A DNA stretch of 64,000 bases from NCBI RefSeq assembly GCF_001571775.1, contig NZ_LRVM01000001.1:558001-622000 (forward strand), in the 5' to 3' direction. Positions 16,102 to 23,306 of this stretch are shown piece after piece. The stretch comes from Anaerotignum neopropionicum. GTDB lineage: Bacteria > Bacillota > Clostridia > Lachnospirales > Anaerotignaceae. Made by a program: the position numbers and the translations under genes. Below the pieces are notes generated by a model. It saw only the letters and a program-made list of their open reading frames with translations. It was not told the origin of the DNA and searched no databases. Each line of letters opens with the position of its first letter. Position 1 is the stretch's first letter.

Positions 16102-16160
16102 AGTTGCATTTTGAAAACTTTTTTTTGCAAAAACTATTGACAAGTTTTCATTATGCAACT
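16102..16160. promoter_or_regulatory. Inverted 19-bp operator pair
   Basis: The 19 bp at 16102-16120 (AGTTGCATTTTGAAAACTT) and the reverse complement of 16142-16160 (AGTTGCATAATGAAAACTT) match at 17 of 19 positions, with centres 40 bp apart. The second copy lies in the -35/-10 interval of the early promoter, so repressor bound there would block it. Further TTGCAAAA motifs sit at about 16125 and 16173. Confidence 0.65.
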
Positions 16161-16165
16161 ATACT
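16137..16165 (+). promoter_or_regulatory. Early (PR-like) prophage promoter
   Basis: TTGACA (16137-16142), 17-bp spacer, TATACT (16160-16165), driving the rightward early genes. Confidence 0.75.
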
Positions 16166-16210
16166 AAAGCTGCAAGGTTGCAAAACGCAAACAACAAAGG
16201 AGATGGCAGT

Positions 16211-16510
16211 ATGACATTAGCAGAGGCAAACGGAAGATTGAGAACAGTGCAAATAAACGAGGAACAGCTTTGGTACATAAATTCTCTTTACATTTTACTT
16301 GACCTTGACAAAGATGATTTCTGCAAAATCATTGATGCGGTTGGACTTGATAAGCTACTTAAAAAGCGGTTGCATTACGACAGACTTCTAATTGCAGAGG
16401 AAGAGCTTTCAAAAAAAGAAAAATACATCCAAGCGAAGCAAAGGCTACAAGAAATTGCATTCGAAAAAATGGAACTCGAAGAAGTTGTGAACGCTTATAA
16501 GCATGATTAG
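16211..16510 (+). CDS. First early prophage protein, unknown
   Basis: A 99-residue acidic, helical protein (MTLAEANGRLRTVQINEEQLWYINSLYILLDLDKDDFCKII...). ATG 16211 follows AAAGGAGATGG. The C-terminal half (about 50-95) has heptad-like KK/EE patterns (EEELSKKEKYIQAKQRLQEIAFEKMELEEV) suggesting a coiled coil. No DNA-binding motif is evident. As the first gene after the early promoter it may act in the switch or as an accessory factor. I do not recognise it. Confidence 0.6.
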   Translation: MTLAEANGRLRTVQINEEQLWYINSLYILLDLDKDDFCKIIDAVGLDKLLKKRLHYDRLLIAEEELSKKEKYIQAKQRLQEIAFEKMELEEVVNAYKHD

Positions 16511-16607
16511 AATGCACCTACCTGATGATGGCTGGATGGTTACCAGCCGAAACCGCCATTCGTGGTGGTAGTGGGAAACCGCAAATAAAAAGAAAGGAGC
16601 TGATTAA

Positions 16608-16814
16608 ATGTTTAGAAATCTCGAAGCGGAACAAAGAAGATTAGGTTTTACAAATGCTCAAATGGCTGAAAAACTTGGAATCGCAAGACTTACATATGAA
16701 TCTAAGAAAAAGAACGGCAATTTCAACAGAACGCAAATCACAACCATGTTGAACCTTTTCAACTGTGATTTTTTCTATCTGTTTGAATGTGACGAGCAAG
16801 ACAAAGCATCTTAA
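16608..16814 (+). CDS. Cro-like XRE regulator
   Basis: A 68-residue protein with a helix-turn-helix: LGFTNAQMAEKLGIARLTYESKKKNG (about 12-37), followed by IDTMLNLF-type packing residues (ITTMLNLFNCDFFYLFECDEQ). AAAGGAGCTGATTAA precedes the ATG. It is the second early gene downstream of the promoter facing away from the repressor, the classical Cro position. The 97 bp before it contain a GGCTGG/CCAGCC hairpin. Confidence 0.75.
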   Translation: MFRNLEAEQRRLGFTNAQMAEKLGIARLTYESKKKNGNFNRTQITTMLNLFNCDFFYLFECDEQDKAS

Positions 16815-16826
16815 AGGAGGATATGT

Positions 16827-16985
16827 ATGGATAAGCAAGAAAAATGCGCTCTAATGCAAGAGCGCATAGACAATGGCGATATTTTCAGCAAAGCAAAAAA
16901 CAAAGACACTTGTCCTAACTGCGGTGCAGTTACTGACAAGGACAATGATAATTATTGCTGGAAGTGCGGAGAAAAGCTTGTCTAA
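16827..16985 (+). CDS. 52-residue zinc-ribbon protein
   Basis: ATG 16827 follows AAAGGAGGATATGT. The product (MDKQEKCALMQERIDNGDIF...) ends in a zinc ribbon: CPNCG at about residues 29-33 and CWKCGEKLV at the C-terminus. The N-terminal part is helical and charged. Its stop codon (16983-16985) overlaps by two bases with the stop of the convergent zinc-ribbon gene on the other strand. Probably a small phage regulatory or scaffold protein; function unknown. Confidence 0.65.
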   Translation: MDKQEKCALMQERIDNGDIFSKAKNKDTCPNCGAVTDKDNDNYCWKCGEKLV

Positions 16986-17227
16986 TCTCCATCGTCAACA
17001 AAAGTTATTTTGACATCGTAACAGTCCAAATAAAATGTACTTTCATTGCCACACATAGGGCAAAACATGGTGCTGTAATTAAGGTGTTTTCTACATTCTG
17101 GATTTGCACATCTGTTTGAGTTGAAATCAAATCCACATTTTGGGCAAGTTGATAATCCATACAATTCATCTTCGTGCTCGAATTTTATTCCGCAGTCGCA
17201 GATAGGGCAACGAGCAATAAACATCAT
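16982..17227 (-). CDS. Multi-cysteine zinc-ribbon protein on the opposite strand
   Basis: An 81-residue protein with four Cys pairs: CPICDCG (about 7-13), CPKCGFDF, CANPECRKH and CPMCGNE, consistent with two rubredoxin-like zinc ribbons. It is the only gene of the early region on the minus strand besides the repressor and integrase. GGGAGGTGAAG precedes tandem ATGs at 17227 and 17224, so the start could be either. Function unknown. Confidence 0.65.
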   Translation of the reverse strand: MMFIARCPICDCGIKFEHEDELYGLSTCPKCGFDFNSNRCANPECRKHLNYSTMFCPMCGNESTFYLDCYDVKITFVDDGD

Positions 17228-17293
17228 CTTCACCTCCCTTCTAGGGAAATAGTACCACAATATTCCACAAAATACCACAAAAGGAGGGATACC

Positions 17294-17599
17294 ATGCATG
17301 AAATGCTCACGCAAACAGACCTAGCCAAACGCTGGGGGGTTGACAGAAAAACCATAACAAATTGGATTGCGGAGAAGAAAATCAAGCCGAACAAAGTAAC
17401 AAACATGTTCCCATCTGATTACATAGAAGCAATTGAACGTGAGGGAATCGACATAAACACCGTCAGCGTATTTGCATTGAGGGCGAGAGATAGACGGATT
17501 GAACGGCTAGAGAACGAAAATGCAATGCTGAAAAGCACATTATATCAAATGGCGGTCACAGCCAACGAAGTGGCGGCGAAATTGGCAAGACAAGCATAG
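17294..17599 (+). CDS. Helix-turn-helix protein, excisionase/MerR-like
   Basis: A 101-residue protein. The N-terminal winged HTH pattern LTQTDLAKRWGVDRKTITNWIAEKKIKP (about 4-31) resembles excisionase or MerR-type DNA-binding domains, and the C-terminal part (about 65-95, DRRIERLENENAMLKSTLYQ) is a short coiled coil, likely for dimerisation. ATG 17294 follows AAAGGAGGGATACC. Candidate roles are excision factor or early regulator. It is separated from the integrase gene, unlike many xis genes. Confidence 0.65.
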   Translation: MHEMLTQTDLAKRWGVDRKTITNWIAEKKIKPNKVTNMFPSDYIEAIEREGIDINTVSVFALRARDRRIERLENENAMLKSTLYQMAVTANEVAAKLARQA

Positions 17600-17610
17600 G
17601 AGGGAACATA

Positions 17611-18363
17611 ATGAACTTAGAAGAAAGCATCAAGAGCATAACCGAACAAAAGTTATCCGACGGCACCATTGAGAAAATTATTTCTGAGCAGTTTGAAAAA
17701 GGTGTGAATACAGCCGTGTCAGATTTATTGGGGCATTACGGAGCTGTAAACAAGGTTATCAAGGCTAAAGTAGAGGAAATAATGGTTCCAGCACTCGAAA
17801 GATACGATTTTTCTAGCTATCTGGTAAAGTTGGATTCCGTATTGACGGAAATTATTAACAGTACCGCATTAGTTGAAAACAAGAAGCTGCTGGAAAATTT
17901 CAAGGAATTAATGATTGAAGATGAAAGAATCAAGGCAATTAAAGTTTCCGAGCTTTTCGGGAAATGGTGCAATTACGTTGCGGCAGAGGTTGAAACAAGT
18001 GGATTGGAAGTTAATTGCGAGGATGGTGAGCCTAGTTATGAAAATGTAGAAGTAACCATGACGGTTGAACACGAAGAAGGGCGAGCATGGTCAGATTTAA
18101 AGAAAGCCAACATCATTTTCGAATGCGAGCATGACGAAAAAATGAATGTTCTAATTCCTATTCACAACTGGGAAAAGTATGACGGCAATGGTTGGGATAT
18201 TGAATTAAAGATAGACCCCGATATTAACAACCTTAGATATTTGAACAGTTTTGAAATTCTACTTTTGAAGCTGAAAAGAGGTTTCTGTAAAATCGTTTTG
18301 GATGAAGAAGAAATGGAAGAAGAAGTGTCACCGGAAGCGGAACCAGAAGCAGATTGGAGCTAA
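17611..18363 (+). CDS. Phage early protein, unknown, 250 residues
   Basis: AGGAGGGAACATA precedes the ATG. The N-terminal half is helical (residues about 1-115, MNLEESIKSITEQKLSDGTIEKIISEQF...), the centre mixed (about 130-220, EVTMTVEHEEGRAWSDLKKANIIFECEHDE), and the C-terminus a run of acidic residues (EEEMEEEVSPEAEPEAD). It resembles uncharacterised siphophage early-region proteins. No catalytic or DNA-binding motif is visible. Confidence 0.65.
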   Translation: MNLEESIKSITEQKLSDGTIEKIISEQFEKGVNTAVSDLLGHYGAVNKVIKAKVEEIMVPALERYDFSSYLVKLDSVLTEIINSTALVENKKLLENFKELMIEDERIKAIKVSELFGKWCNYVAAEVETSGLEVNCEDGEPSYENVEVTMTVEHEEGRAWSDLKKANIIFECEHDEKMNVLIPIHNWEKYDGNGWDIELKIDPDINNLRYLNSFEILLLKLKRGFCKIVLDEEEMEEEVSPEAEPEADWS

Positions 18364-18375
18364 GGAGGGAACGCT

Positions 18376-18561
18376 ATGAAAATCACTAAAACAGAATACG
18401 AACTCAGTCCCGAGGAATCGGCGGTAATGCTCTGCGAATTGGCGCACGAGAATGTGACCATTAACATCCAGAAGGTTTCAGCCAGTGACAAGACAGTTAA
18501 TGACCTACTGCAACAGGCTGAATTGTATCGGATGCAGAAAAGATGGGGTGGTAATGTTTGA
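18376..18561 (+). CDS. Small phage protein, 61 residues
   Basis: Soluble, with the start MKITKTEYELSPEESAVMLC and a helical C-terminus (TVNDLLQQAELYRMQKRWGGN). AAGGAGGGAACGCT precedes the ATG. Its stop overlaps the TTG start of the following methyltransferase-like gene, so the two are translationally coupled. Function unknown. Confidence 0.6.
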   Translation: MKITKTEYELSPEESAVMLCELAHENVTINIQKVSASDKTVNDLLQQAELYRMQKRWGGNV

Positions 18562-19190
18562 AAGTATTAGTAGCCTGTGAGGAATCGCAAGCGGTAACAA
18601 TCGAACTAAGAAAGCTAGGTCATGAAGCGTATTCTTGCGATATAGAACCGTGCAGTGGCGGCCATCCTGAGTGGCATATACAGGGCGATGCACTCGAATT
18701 ATTAAAAATCAAATGGGATATGATTATCGCCCATCCTCCTTGCACATATTTAAGCAATGCAGGAGCGTGTAGGCTTTATCCACAAAAAGGCGTTTTAAAT
18801 GAAGAAAGATACATGAAAGGCTTAGAAGCAAAGGGATTTTTTTTGAAATTCTACAATGCTGATTGCGACAGAATCGCAATAGAAAACCCTGTTTCAAGCA
18901 AAGTATTTCAAATGCCACGACATTCACAAGAGATACAACCATATGAGTACGACCCCGAAAACGAACATCCTTACACTAAGAAAACTCGTCTATGGCTTAA
19001 AGGATTGCCGCAATTAATACCCACTTCACCAGATGCAAAACCAATAGGGCCATATGTACCAGCTGGTACAGGTAGAAAAGACCGCAACAAATACGGAGCC
19101 GCAAAACGTGGCGATGATGCTAAAAACAGAGCCAAAACCTTCCCCGGAATAGCCAAAGCGATGGCGGAACAGTGGGGTGGTCAGCTATGA
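18558..19190 (+). CDS. Phage DNA cytosine methyltransferase-like protein
   Basis: A 210-residue protein of the group found in many Firmicutes phages and annotated as DNA cytosine methyltransferase. The N-terminal VLVACEESQAVTIELRKLGHEAYSCDIEP has the SAM-binding Rossmann start, and WDMIIAHPPCTYLSNAGACRLY has the PPC motif with a candidate catalytic Cys at about residue 61. It is shorter than full Dcm-type enzymes and lacks an obvious target-recognition domain. TTG 18558 overlaps the previous stop, with GGGGTGG upstream. It may modify phage DNA against host restriction. Confidence 0.75.
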   Translation: MKVLVACEESQAVTIELRKLGHEAYSCDIEPCSGGHPEWHIQGDALELLKIKWDMIIAHPPCTYLSNAGACRLYPQKGVLNEERYMKGLEAKGFFLKFYNADCDRIAIENPVSSKVFQMPRHSQEIQPYEYDPENEHPYTKKTRLWLKGLPQLIPTSPDAKPIGPYVPAGTGRKDRNKYGAAKRGDDAKNRAKTFPGIAKAMAEQWGGQL

Positions 19191-19402
19191 AACGATACGT
19201 CCGCCGTGTCCGCTGTTCAAAGTGCGGCGTTATGTGGAAAATCGACAAAGACGCGGACACAAGCAAAGGATACATATGCCCCGATTGTAGCCGGGCAAGG
19301 ATGAAAAGAGAAGCGATTGAAAACAAAATTGATTATTCGGTGTTCACGTTCAATGGGGCGTGGCACGGGGTAAATGGATGGAAAAGGGAGGAAATAATGT
19401 GA
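19187..19402 (+). CDS. Small zinc-finger phage protein
   Basis: ATG 19187 overlaps the previous stop (ATGA). The 71-residue product has CSKCG (about 11-15) and CPDCSRA (about 31-37), one zinc ribbon, and a strongly basic N-terminus (MKRYVRRVR), suggesting nucleic-acid binding. Its stop overlaps the GTG start of the next gene. Confidence 0.55.
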   Translation: MKRYVRRVRCSKCGVMWKIDKDADTSKGYICPDCSRARMKREAIENKIDYSVFTFNGAWHGVNGWKREEIM

Positions 19403-19695
19403 GTGAAGCTGAACGACGGCAACAACGAATAATTGACCGCCGAGTGAGCCGTTTAAAACGTGCTAGAGCGGTTCTGGTTGCAAAGGTAGTGTTTATATGG
19501 TTGTTTGCTTTTGCGGCGAATATCGGGTTTATTTTCGCCATGTACGATGCTTTACCGAATAACCCAGTTCTAAAATATTTCTTGATCGTAGTGTTTACAT
19601 ATTCTTGGGTGAGCCTGTTTGACGAGCTGACCGAAAGAATTGCAATAAAAAGTCCCCAAGGAACTGCAATTCCAGAAGGGGACAGAGATAAATAA
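19399..19695 (+). CDS. Small two-helix membrane protein
   Basis: GTG 19399 follows GGGAGG (19386-19391) and overlaps the preceding stop. The 98-residue product is basic at the start (MSEAERRQQRIIDRRVSRLKRAR), with membrane helices at about 26-46 (AVLVAKVVFIWLFAFAANIGF) and 58-76. A C-terminal SPQGTAIPEGDRDK follows. Unknown phage function; superinfection exclusion would be one possibility but has no direct evidence. Confidence 0.55.
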   Translation: MSEAERRQQRIIDRRVSRLKRARAVLVAKVVFIWLFAFAANIGFIFAMYDALPNNPVLKYFLIVVFTYSWVSLFDELTERIAIKSPQGTAIPEGDRDK

Positions 19696-19734
19696 TCACT
19701 TTAAGTTTAGATGAAACTAGGAGGAATGTCAATC

Positions 19735-20703
19735 ATGGGAATTAAAGGTTATAAAGTTTTCAATCCAGACTGGACTTGCAGAGATTTTCAATATGAGGTC
19801 GGAAAAGAATTTGTTCACAACGGAAATATTGAAATGTGCGGAAAAGGGTTTCATTTTTGCCAAAAAGCAAGCGATTGTTTTAATTATTACAATTTTAACA
19901 GTAATAACAATGTTGCAGAGGTTGAAGCGTTAGGTTTGGTCGAGAGTAGCGACAATAAAAGCGTTACCGACAAAATTTTGATTGTGCGTGAAATCCCGTG
20001 GCACGAGTTGCTGACAATCGTCAATGAAGGAAATGATTGTACCGGACTTTGCAACACAGGCGACTGCAACACAGGCAACCGGAACACAGGCAACCGGAAC
20101 ACAGGCGACTGGAACACAGGCGACCGGAACACAGGCGACTGGAACACAGGCGACTGGAACACAGGCGACCGGAACACAGGCAACCGGAACACAGGCAACC
20201 GGAACACAGGCAACCGGAACACAGGCGACCGGAACACAGGCGACTGGAACACAGGCGACTGGAACACAGGCAACCGGAACACAGGCAACCGGAACACAGG
20301 CGACTGGAACACAGGCGACCGGAACACAGGCAACCGGAACACAGGCGACTGGAACAGTTGTGATTTTTCCACAGGTTTCTTGAATTCCGAACGCCAAAAG
20401 ATTGCGATGTTTAATATCCCTACGGATTTAAATAGGGATAGCATTACATCGCTCAAAGGAATGCAAGTTTTACGCTGGAATTACGAAAACTCATGGTGGA
20501 TTTATTCACAAAACATGAGTGTTGAAGAAAAAGCAGTGCATCCAGAGCATGAAATTATGGGTGGCTACTTAAAAACAGTTGATTTTAAAACAGCATGCAA
20601 AATGATGTGGAAAAAACTGGATGATGATGATAAAAAGGCAGTTATGGATTTGCCGAATTTCGATGAAAAAGTATTTTTGGAAATTACAGGAATTGAGATA
20701 TAG
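19735..20703 (+). CDS. Phage protein with 20 tandem NTG[DN][WR] pentapeptide repeats
   Basis: A 322-residue protein. Residues about 1-105 form a globular domain (MGIKGYKVFNPDWTCRDFQYEVGK...GKGFHFCQKASDCFNYY), the type found N-terminal to repeats in several phage proteins. It is followed by 20 perfect-length NTGxx units (20053-20352), two degenerate units (NSCDF, STGFL), and a C-terminal domain (about 220-322). The repeat resembles the NxG Pentapeptide_2 class, expected to form a right-handed beta-helix. ATG 19735 follows AGGAGG at 10 nt, and the same AGGAGGAATGTCAA cassette precedes the next gene. Role unknown; such helices often bind surfaces or mimic DNA. Confidence 0.75.
   Translation: MGIKGYKVFNPDWTCRDFQYEVGKEFVHNGNIEMCGKGFHFCQKASDCFNYYNFNSNNNVAEVEALGLVESSDNKSVTDKILIVREIPWHELLTIVNEGNDCTGLCNTGDCNTGNRNTGNRNTGDWNTGDRNTGDWNTGDWNTGDRNTGNRNTGNRNTGNRNTGDRNTGDWNTGDWNTGNRNTGNRNTGDWNTGDRNTGNRNTGDWNSCDFSTGFLNSERQKIAMFNIPTDLNRDSITSLKGMQVLRWNYENSWWIYSQNMSVEEKAVHPEHEIMGGYLKTVDFKTACKMMWKKLDDDDKKAVMDLPNFDEKVFLEITGIEI
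20053..20352 (+). repeat. 15-bp tandem array, 20 units
   Basis: The unit is AACACAGGCrACyGG. Only two positions vary: G/A gives Asp or Asn, T/C gives Trp or Arg, so units are DW, DR or NR, with one DC first unit. NW never occurs. All three forward frames and some reverse frames stay open because the unit has no stop in those frames. Confidence 0.95.
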
Positions 20704-20715
20704 GAGGAATGTCAA

Positions 20716-20898
20716 ATGGAATTCGATAAGTTTGGAAAGAAAACGCCACTATCAGCAGAGATAATTCCCGAAACCGACCAACAGGAATTTTGGGAACAGA
20801 ACGGCAGAATTAAGGCGTTAAAGGCTTTTGTCGCATTGAGAGAAACCATGTCAACCAAGGACATTATCGCAATGTTGGGCGGTGAGCCGAATGAATGA
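20716..20898 (+). CDS. Small phage protein, 60 residues
   Basis: AGGAGGAATGTCAA precedes the ATG. The product MEFDKFGKKTPLSAEIIPET...KDIIAMLGGEPNE is soluble and helical at its C-terminus. The stop codon overlaps the start of the next 50-residue gene. Function unknown. Confidence 0.5.
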   Translation: MEFDKFGKKTPLSAEIIPETDQQEFWEQNGRIKALKAFVALRETMSTKDIIAMLGGEPNE

Positions 20899-21043
20899 TT
20901 TTTACGGCGTGATGCTAATTTGCCCAGTACATAAGGCACCATTCGAGGTGCTAGCGGATTGGAAGTATATTGGCGGCATTTGGTACGGGAACGGAAGTAG
21001 CTACCCGGAAGAGATTTGCAAGAAAAAGGAGGATGCAAAATGA
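20891..21043 (+). CDS. Small phage protein, 50 residues
   Basis: ATG 20891 overlaps the end of the preceding gene, and the TGA (21041-21043) overlaps the ATG of the Gp157 gene. The sequence MNDFYGVMLICPVHKAPFEV...LADWKYIGGIWYGNGSSYPEEICKKK is compact, with CPVH and late Cys possibly binding metal. No family recognised. Tight overlaps on both sides support it as a real gene. Confidence 0.5.
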   Translation: MNDFYGVMLICPVHKAPFEVLADWKYIGGIWYGNGSSYPEEICKKKEDAK

Positions 21044-21528
21044 GTACATTGTACGAATTAACCGAAAATTACACACAATTACAGGACATGCTTTTGTCTG
21101 AGGAATATGACGAACAGGCCATAGCCGACACCATGGAAATTACGGAATTTGAGATTGAGGAAAAGGCGGAAAACTACGCCAAAATTATGAAAAATATCGA
21201 CGGCGATATTGTTGCAATCGAGGAAGAAATTAAACGCCTTACCGAAAGAAAAAAACGCTATGAAGCTAGGAAGAAAGTTCTTTCTGATAATTTGTTTACG
21301 GCTATGAAAATCACAGGAAATACAAAGTTCAAAACACCAATGTTTAGTTTTTCAATTGCTAAAAACGGTGGGAAGCAATCTATTGATGTTTTTGGAGACG
21401 TTCCGGAAGATTATAAAAAAATTGTTGCCGAAACCGATAATGAAAAAATCAGAAAAGCCTTGGAGGGCGGAGAAACCCTTAAGTTTGCAATATTAAAAGA
21501 ACGTGGTGAACATCTTTCGATTAGGTAG
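21040..21528 (+). CDS. Siphovirus Gp157 family protein
   Basis: A 162-residue protein matching the Siphovirus Gp157 family, which usually lies beside single-strand annealing genes and has been linked to phage resistance or recombination accessory roles. It has an N-terminal helical region, a coiled coil (about 55-85, IVAIEEEIKRLTERKKRYEARKKVL) and the characteristic C-terminal block FKTPMFSFSIAKNGGKQSIDVFGDVPEDYKK. AAAAGGAGGATGCAAA precedes the ATG. Confidence 0.8.
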   Translation: MSTLYELTENYTQLQDMLLSEEYDEQAIADTMEITEFEIEEKAENYAKIMKNIDGDIVAIEEEIKRLTERKKRYEARKKVLSDNLFTAMKITGNTKFKTPMFSFSIAKNGGKQSIDVFGDVPEDYKKIVAETDNEKIRKALEGGETLKFAILKERGEHLSIR

Positions 21529-21540
21529 GGGGTACATATT

Positions 21541-22050
21541 ATGCAATTCAGAGATTTAAAAGCCGATGAAATCGACGTCAGGGTGGCGCAGATTAGCGAA
21601 AAAGGCTGTGCGCTACTATTATACAAAGATGCTAGATGTGACATGAATATTCTCGATGAAACCGTAGGCGCATTAGGTTGGGAGCGCAAGCACAGTAGAG
21701 ATAATGCAAATTGCACCGTATCCATATGGGATGCCGAAAAGCAACAATGGATTTCCAAAGAAGATACAGGCACCGAGAGCAACACAGAGAAAGAAAAAGG
21801 GCTTGCATCTGACAGCTTTAAAAGGGCGTGTTTTAACTGGGGAATAGGCAGGGAACTATATACAGCCCCATTTGTATGGGTGAATGCTAGTGACATGAAT
21901 ATTTCTGACAAAAACGGCAAAAAAACTACGTTCGATAAATTTTCCGTTGAAAAAATAAAAGTCGAAAACAAGGTAATTACAGGGTTATCAATTAGAAATT
22001 TAAAAACAAAGAAGAGGGTTTTTGTTTACACCCAAAAAGAGCAGGAGTGA
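21541..22050 (+). CDS. Rad52/Sak-like single-strand annealing protein
   Basis: A 169-residue phage recombinase candidate. The motif GLASDSFKRACFNWGIGRELY (about 97-117) matches the DAFKRAaxxxGIGRxLY helix-hairpin of the Rad52/Sak annealing family, and the N-terminal beta-sheet (IDVRVAQISEKGCALLLYKDARCDMNILDE) also fits. It sits between Gp157 and NinB-like genes, as in many siphophages. It would anneal single-stranded DNA during phage recombination. Confidence 0.75.
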   Translation: MQFRDLKADEIDVRVAQISEKGCALLLYKDARCDMNILDETVGALGWERKHSRDNANCTVSIWDAEKQQWISKEDTGTESNTEKEKGLASDSFKRACFNWGIGRELYTAPFVWVNASDMNISDKNGKKTTFDKFSVEKIKVENKVITGLSIRNLKTKKRVFVYTQKEQE

Positions 22051-22054
22051 TTAA

Positions 22055-22597
22055 ATGTTCACATTGACAGCAAATAACCCTGTTTTAAAAATTATTTCTA
22101 ATAAAATTGAAATATCATTTGAAACCGATTACAAAAGCTATGAAGTCGATGCCTTAAAAGAAAAATTTAACTCTTTAAATGCGGACAAGCTGACCTTGAA
22201 AGTCAGCAAGTTCCGCAAGAATAGAAGCCTAGATGCAAACGCTTATATGTGGGTTTTGTGCGATAAATTAGCAGAGAAATTAAATATCGCAAAGCTTGAG
22301 GTTTATCGGCAACATATAAAAGATATTGGTGTTTTTCGTGAAGTCGAGATTGATGAAAAATCAGTTGATACATTGATACATAGTTGGAGCTTGAACGGCA
22401 CTGGGTGGATTGCTGAAAAATTAGATTATTCCAATCATGACGGGTTTACAATAATCGCCTTATACTACGGTAGCAGCGTATACAACACAAAGCAAATGTC
22501 AAGGTTGATTGACGGCATTGTCCAAGATTGTAAAGACCAAGGCATTGAAACATTAACACCTGACGAATTGCAGCAGTTAAAGGAGGCGTGGAAGTGA
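22055..22597 (+). CDS. NinB/Orf-like recombination protein
   Basis: A 180-residue protein. The motif KNRSLDANAYMWVLCDKLAEKL (about 54-75) resembles the NinB (lambda Orf) RSxxQNA..W signature found in phage recombination mediators. Immediate neighbours are the Rad52-like gene upstream and HNH-like and RusA genes downstream. The family call rests on that motif and on synteny. Confidence 0.6.
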   Translation: MFTLTANNPVLKIISNKIEISFETDYKSYEVDALKEKFNSLNADKLTLKVSKFRKNRSLDANAYMWVLCDKLAEKLNIAKLEVYRQHIKDIGVFREVEIDEKSVDTLIHSWSLNGTGWIAEKLDYSNHDGFTIIALYYGSSVYNTKQMSRLIDGIVQDCKDQGIETLTPDELQQLKEAWK

Positions 22598-22890
22598 AAG
22601 GTAGTCATTTGGTATCGGTTTTGCAAGGAAAAGAAAAACAATGTTATTTGACAGGAAGAACCAATATTTTACACAAACACCATATTTACGCAGGCAAAAA
22701 TAGAAGCGTATCGGACAAGTTTGGATTTTGGGTTTGGCTTATACCTGATTTACATAATATGAGCAACAACGGGGTTCATTTTAACAAAGAATTAGATACG
22801 AGAATTAAACAGGATTGTCAGCGGCAATTTGAATCCGACGGAAATTCACGGCAATATTTTATGAACCTTATTGGCAGGAATTATTTGTGA
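22594..22890 (+). CDS. Putative HNH-like phage protein
   Basis: GTG 22594 overlaps the preceding stop and follows AAAGGAGG. A second GTG two codons earlier is also possible. The 98-residue product contains CYLTGRTNILHKHHIYAGKNR (about 17-37) and a later DLHNMSNNGVHFN, reminiscent of HNH-type or NinG-like zinc nucleases, but a full second metal cluster is not clear. It occupies the position where NinG-like nucleases accompany NinB and RusA. Moderate confidence. Confidence 0.5.
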   Translation: MKGSHLVSVLQGKEKQCYLTGRTNILHKHHIYAGKNRSVSDKFGFWVWLIPDLHNMSNNGVHFNKELDTRIKQDCQRQFESDGNSRQYFMNLIGRNYL

Positions 22891-22898
22891 GGTGAAAC

Positions 22899-23306
22899 AT
22901 GGAATTTAAAATCGAAATACCCGGCGCACCAGTAGCAAAAGGCCGCCCTAGAGTTTGTAAATTTGGCACCTACACGCCGAAGAAAACAAAGGATGCCGAG
23001 AAATACATACAGCAATGTTGGGATGCGAAATACGGCAATTTAATCCCGACGGAAAAGCCTTTAGCGGTGCAGGTGGCGTTTTATATGCCAATACCAAAAA
23101 GCACACCAAAAAAGACGGTCAAAGAAATTCTTCTTGGTAAGGTATTCCATACAAAAAAACCAGACTTGGACAACCTGTTAAAAACCGTTCTGGATGCGCT
23201 GAATAAGACGGCATACAAGGACGATGGGCAAATATTCATGTTGTCGGCAAAGAAAGAGTATTCCGAAAACCCTAAGACGGTTGTGTGGTTGCAGGAGGTG
23301 GAATGA
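22899..23306 (+). CDS. rusA: RusA-family Holliday junction resolvase
   Basis: A 135-residue protein with the RusA pattern: IEIPGAPVAKGRPRV at the N-terminus, KPDLDNLLKTVLDALNKTAYKDDGQIF (about 82-108) with the catalytic aspartates D84, D86 and D103 (approximate), and the closing KKEYSENPKTVVWL. RusA dimers resolve four-way junctions formed during phage recombination. Confidence 0.9.
   Translation: MEFKIEIPGAPVAKGRPRVCKFGTYTPKKTKDAEKYIQQCWDAKYGNLIPTEKPLAVQVAFYMPIPKSTPKKTVKEILLGKVFHTKKPDLDNLLKTVLDALNKTAYKDDGQIFMLSAKKEYSENPKTVVWLQEVE

Noticed and set aside
20053..20352. Diversity-generating retroelement target or CRISPR array
   Set aside because: No reverse transcriptase or template repeat in the window; the 15-bp array has no spacers and is translated. 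No CRISPR array is seen anywhere here.
19887..20456. Long ORFs in other frames and on the minus strand across the NTG repeat (polymers such as PVACV, SPVFR, ATGTQ)
   Set aside because: A 15-bp unit without stops keeps several frames open automatically; only the NTG frame has a ribosome site and flanking domains.
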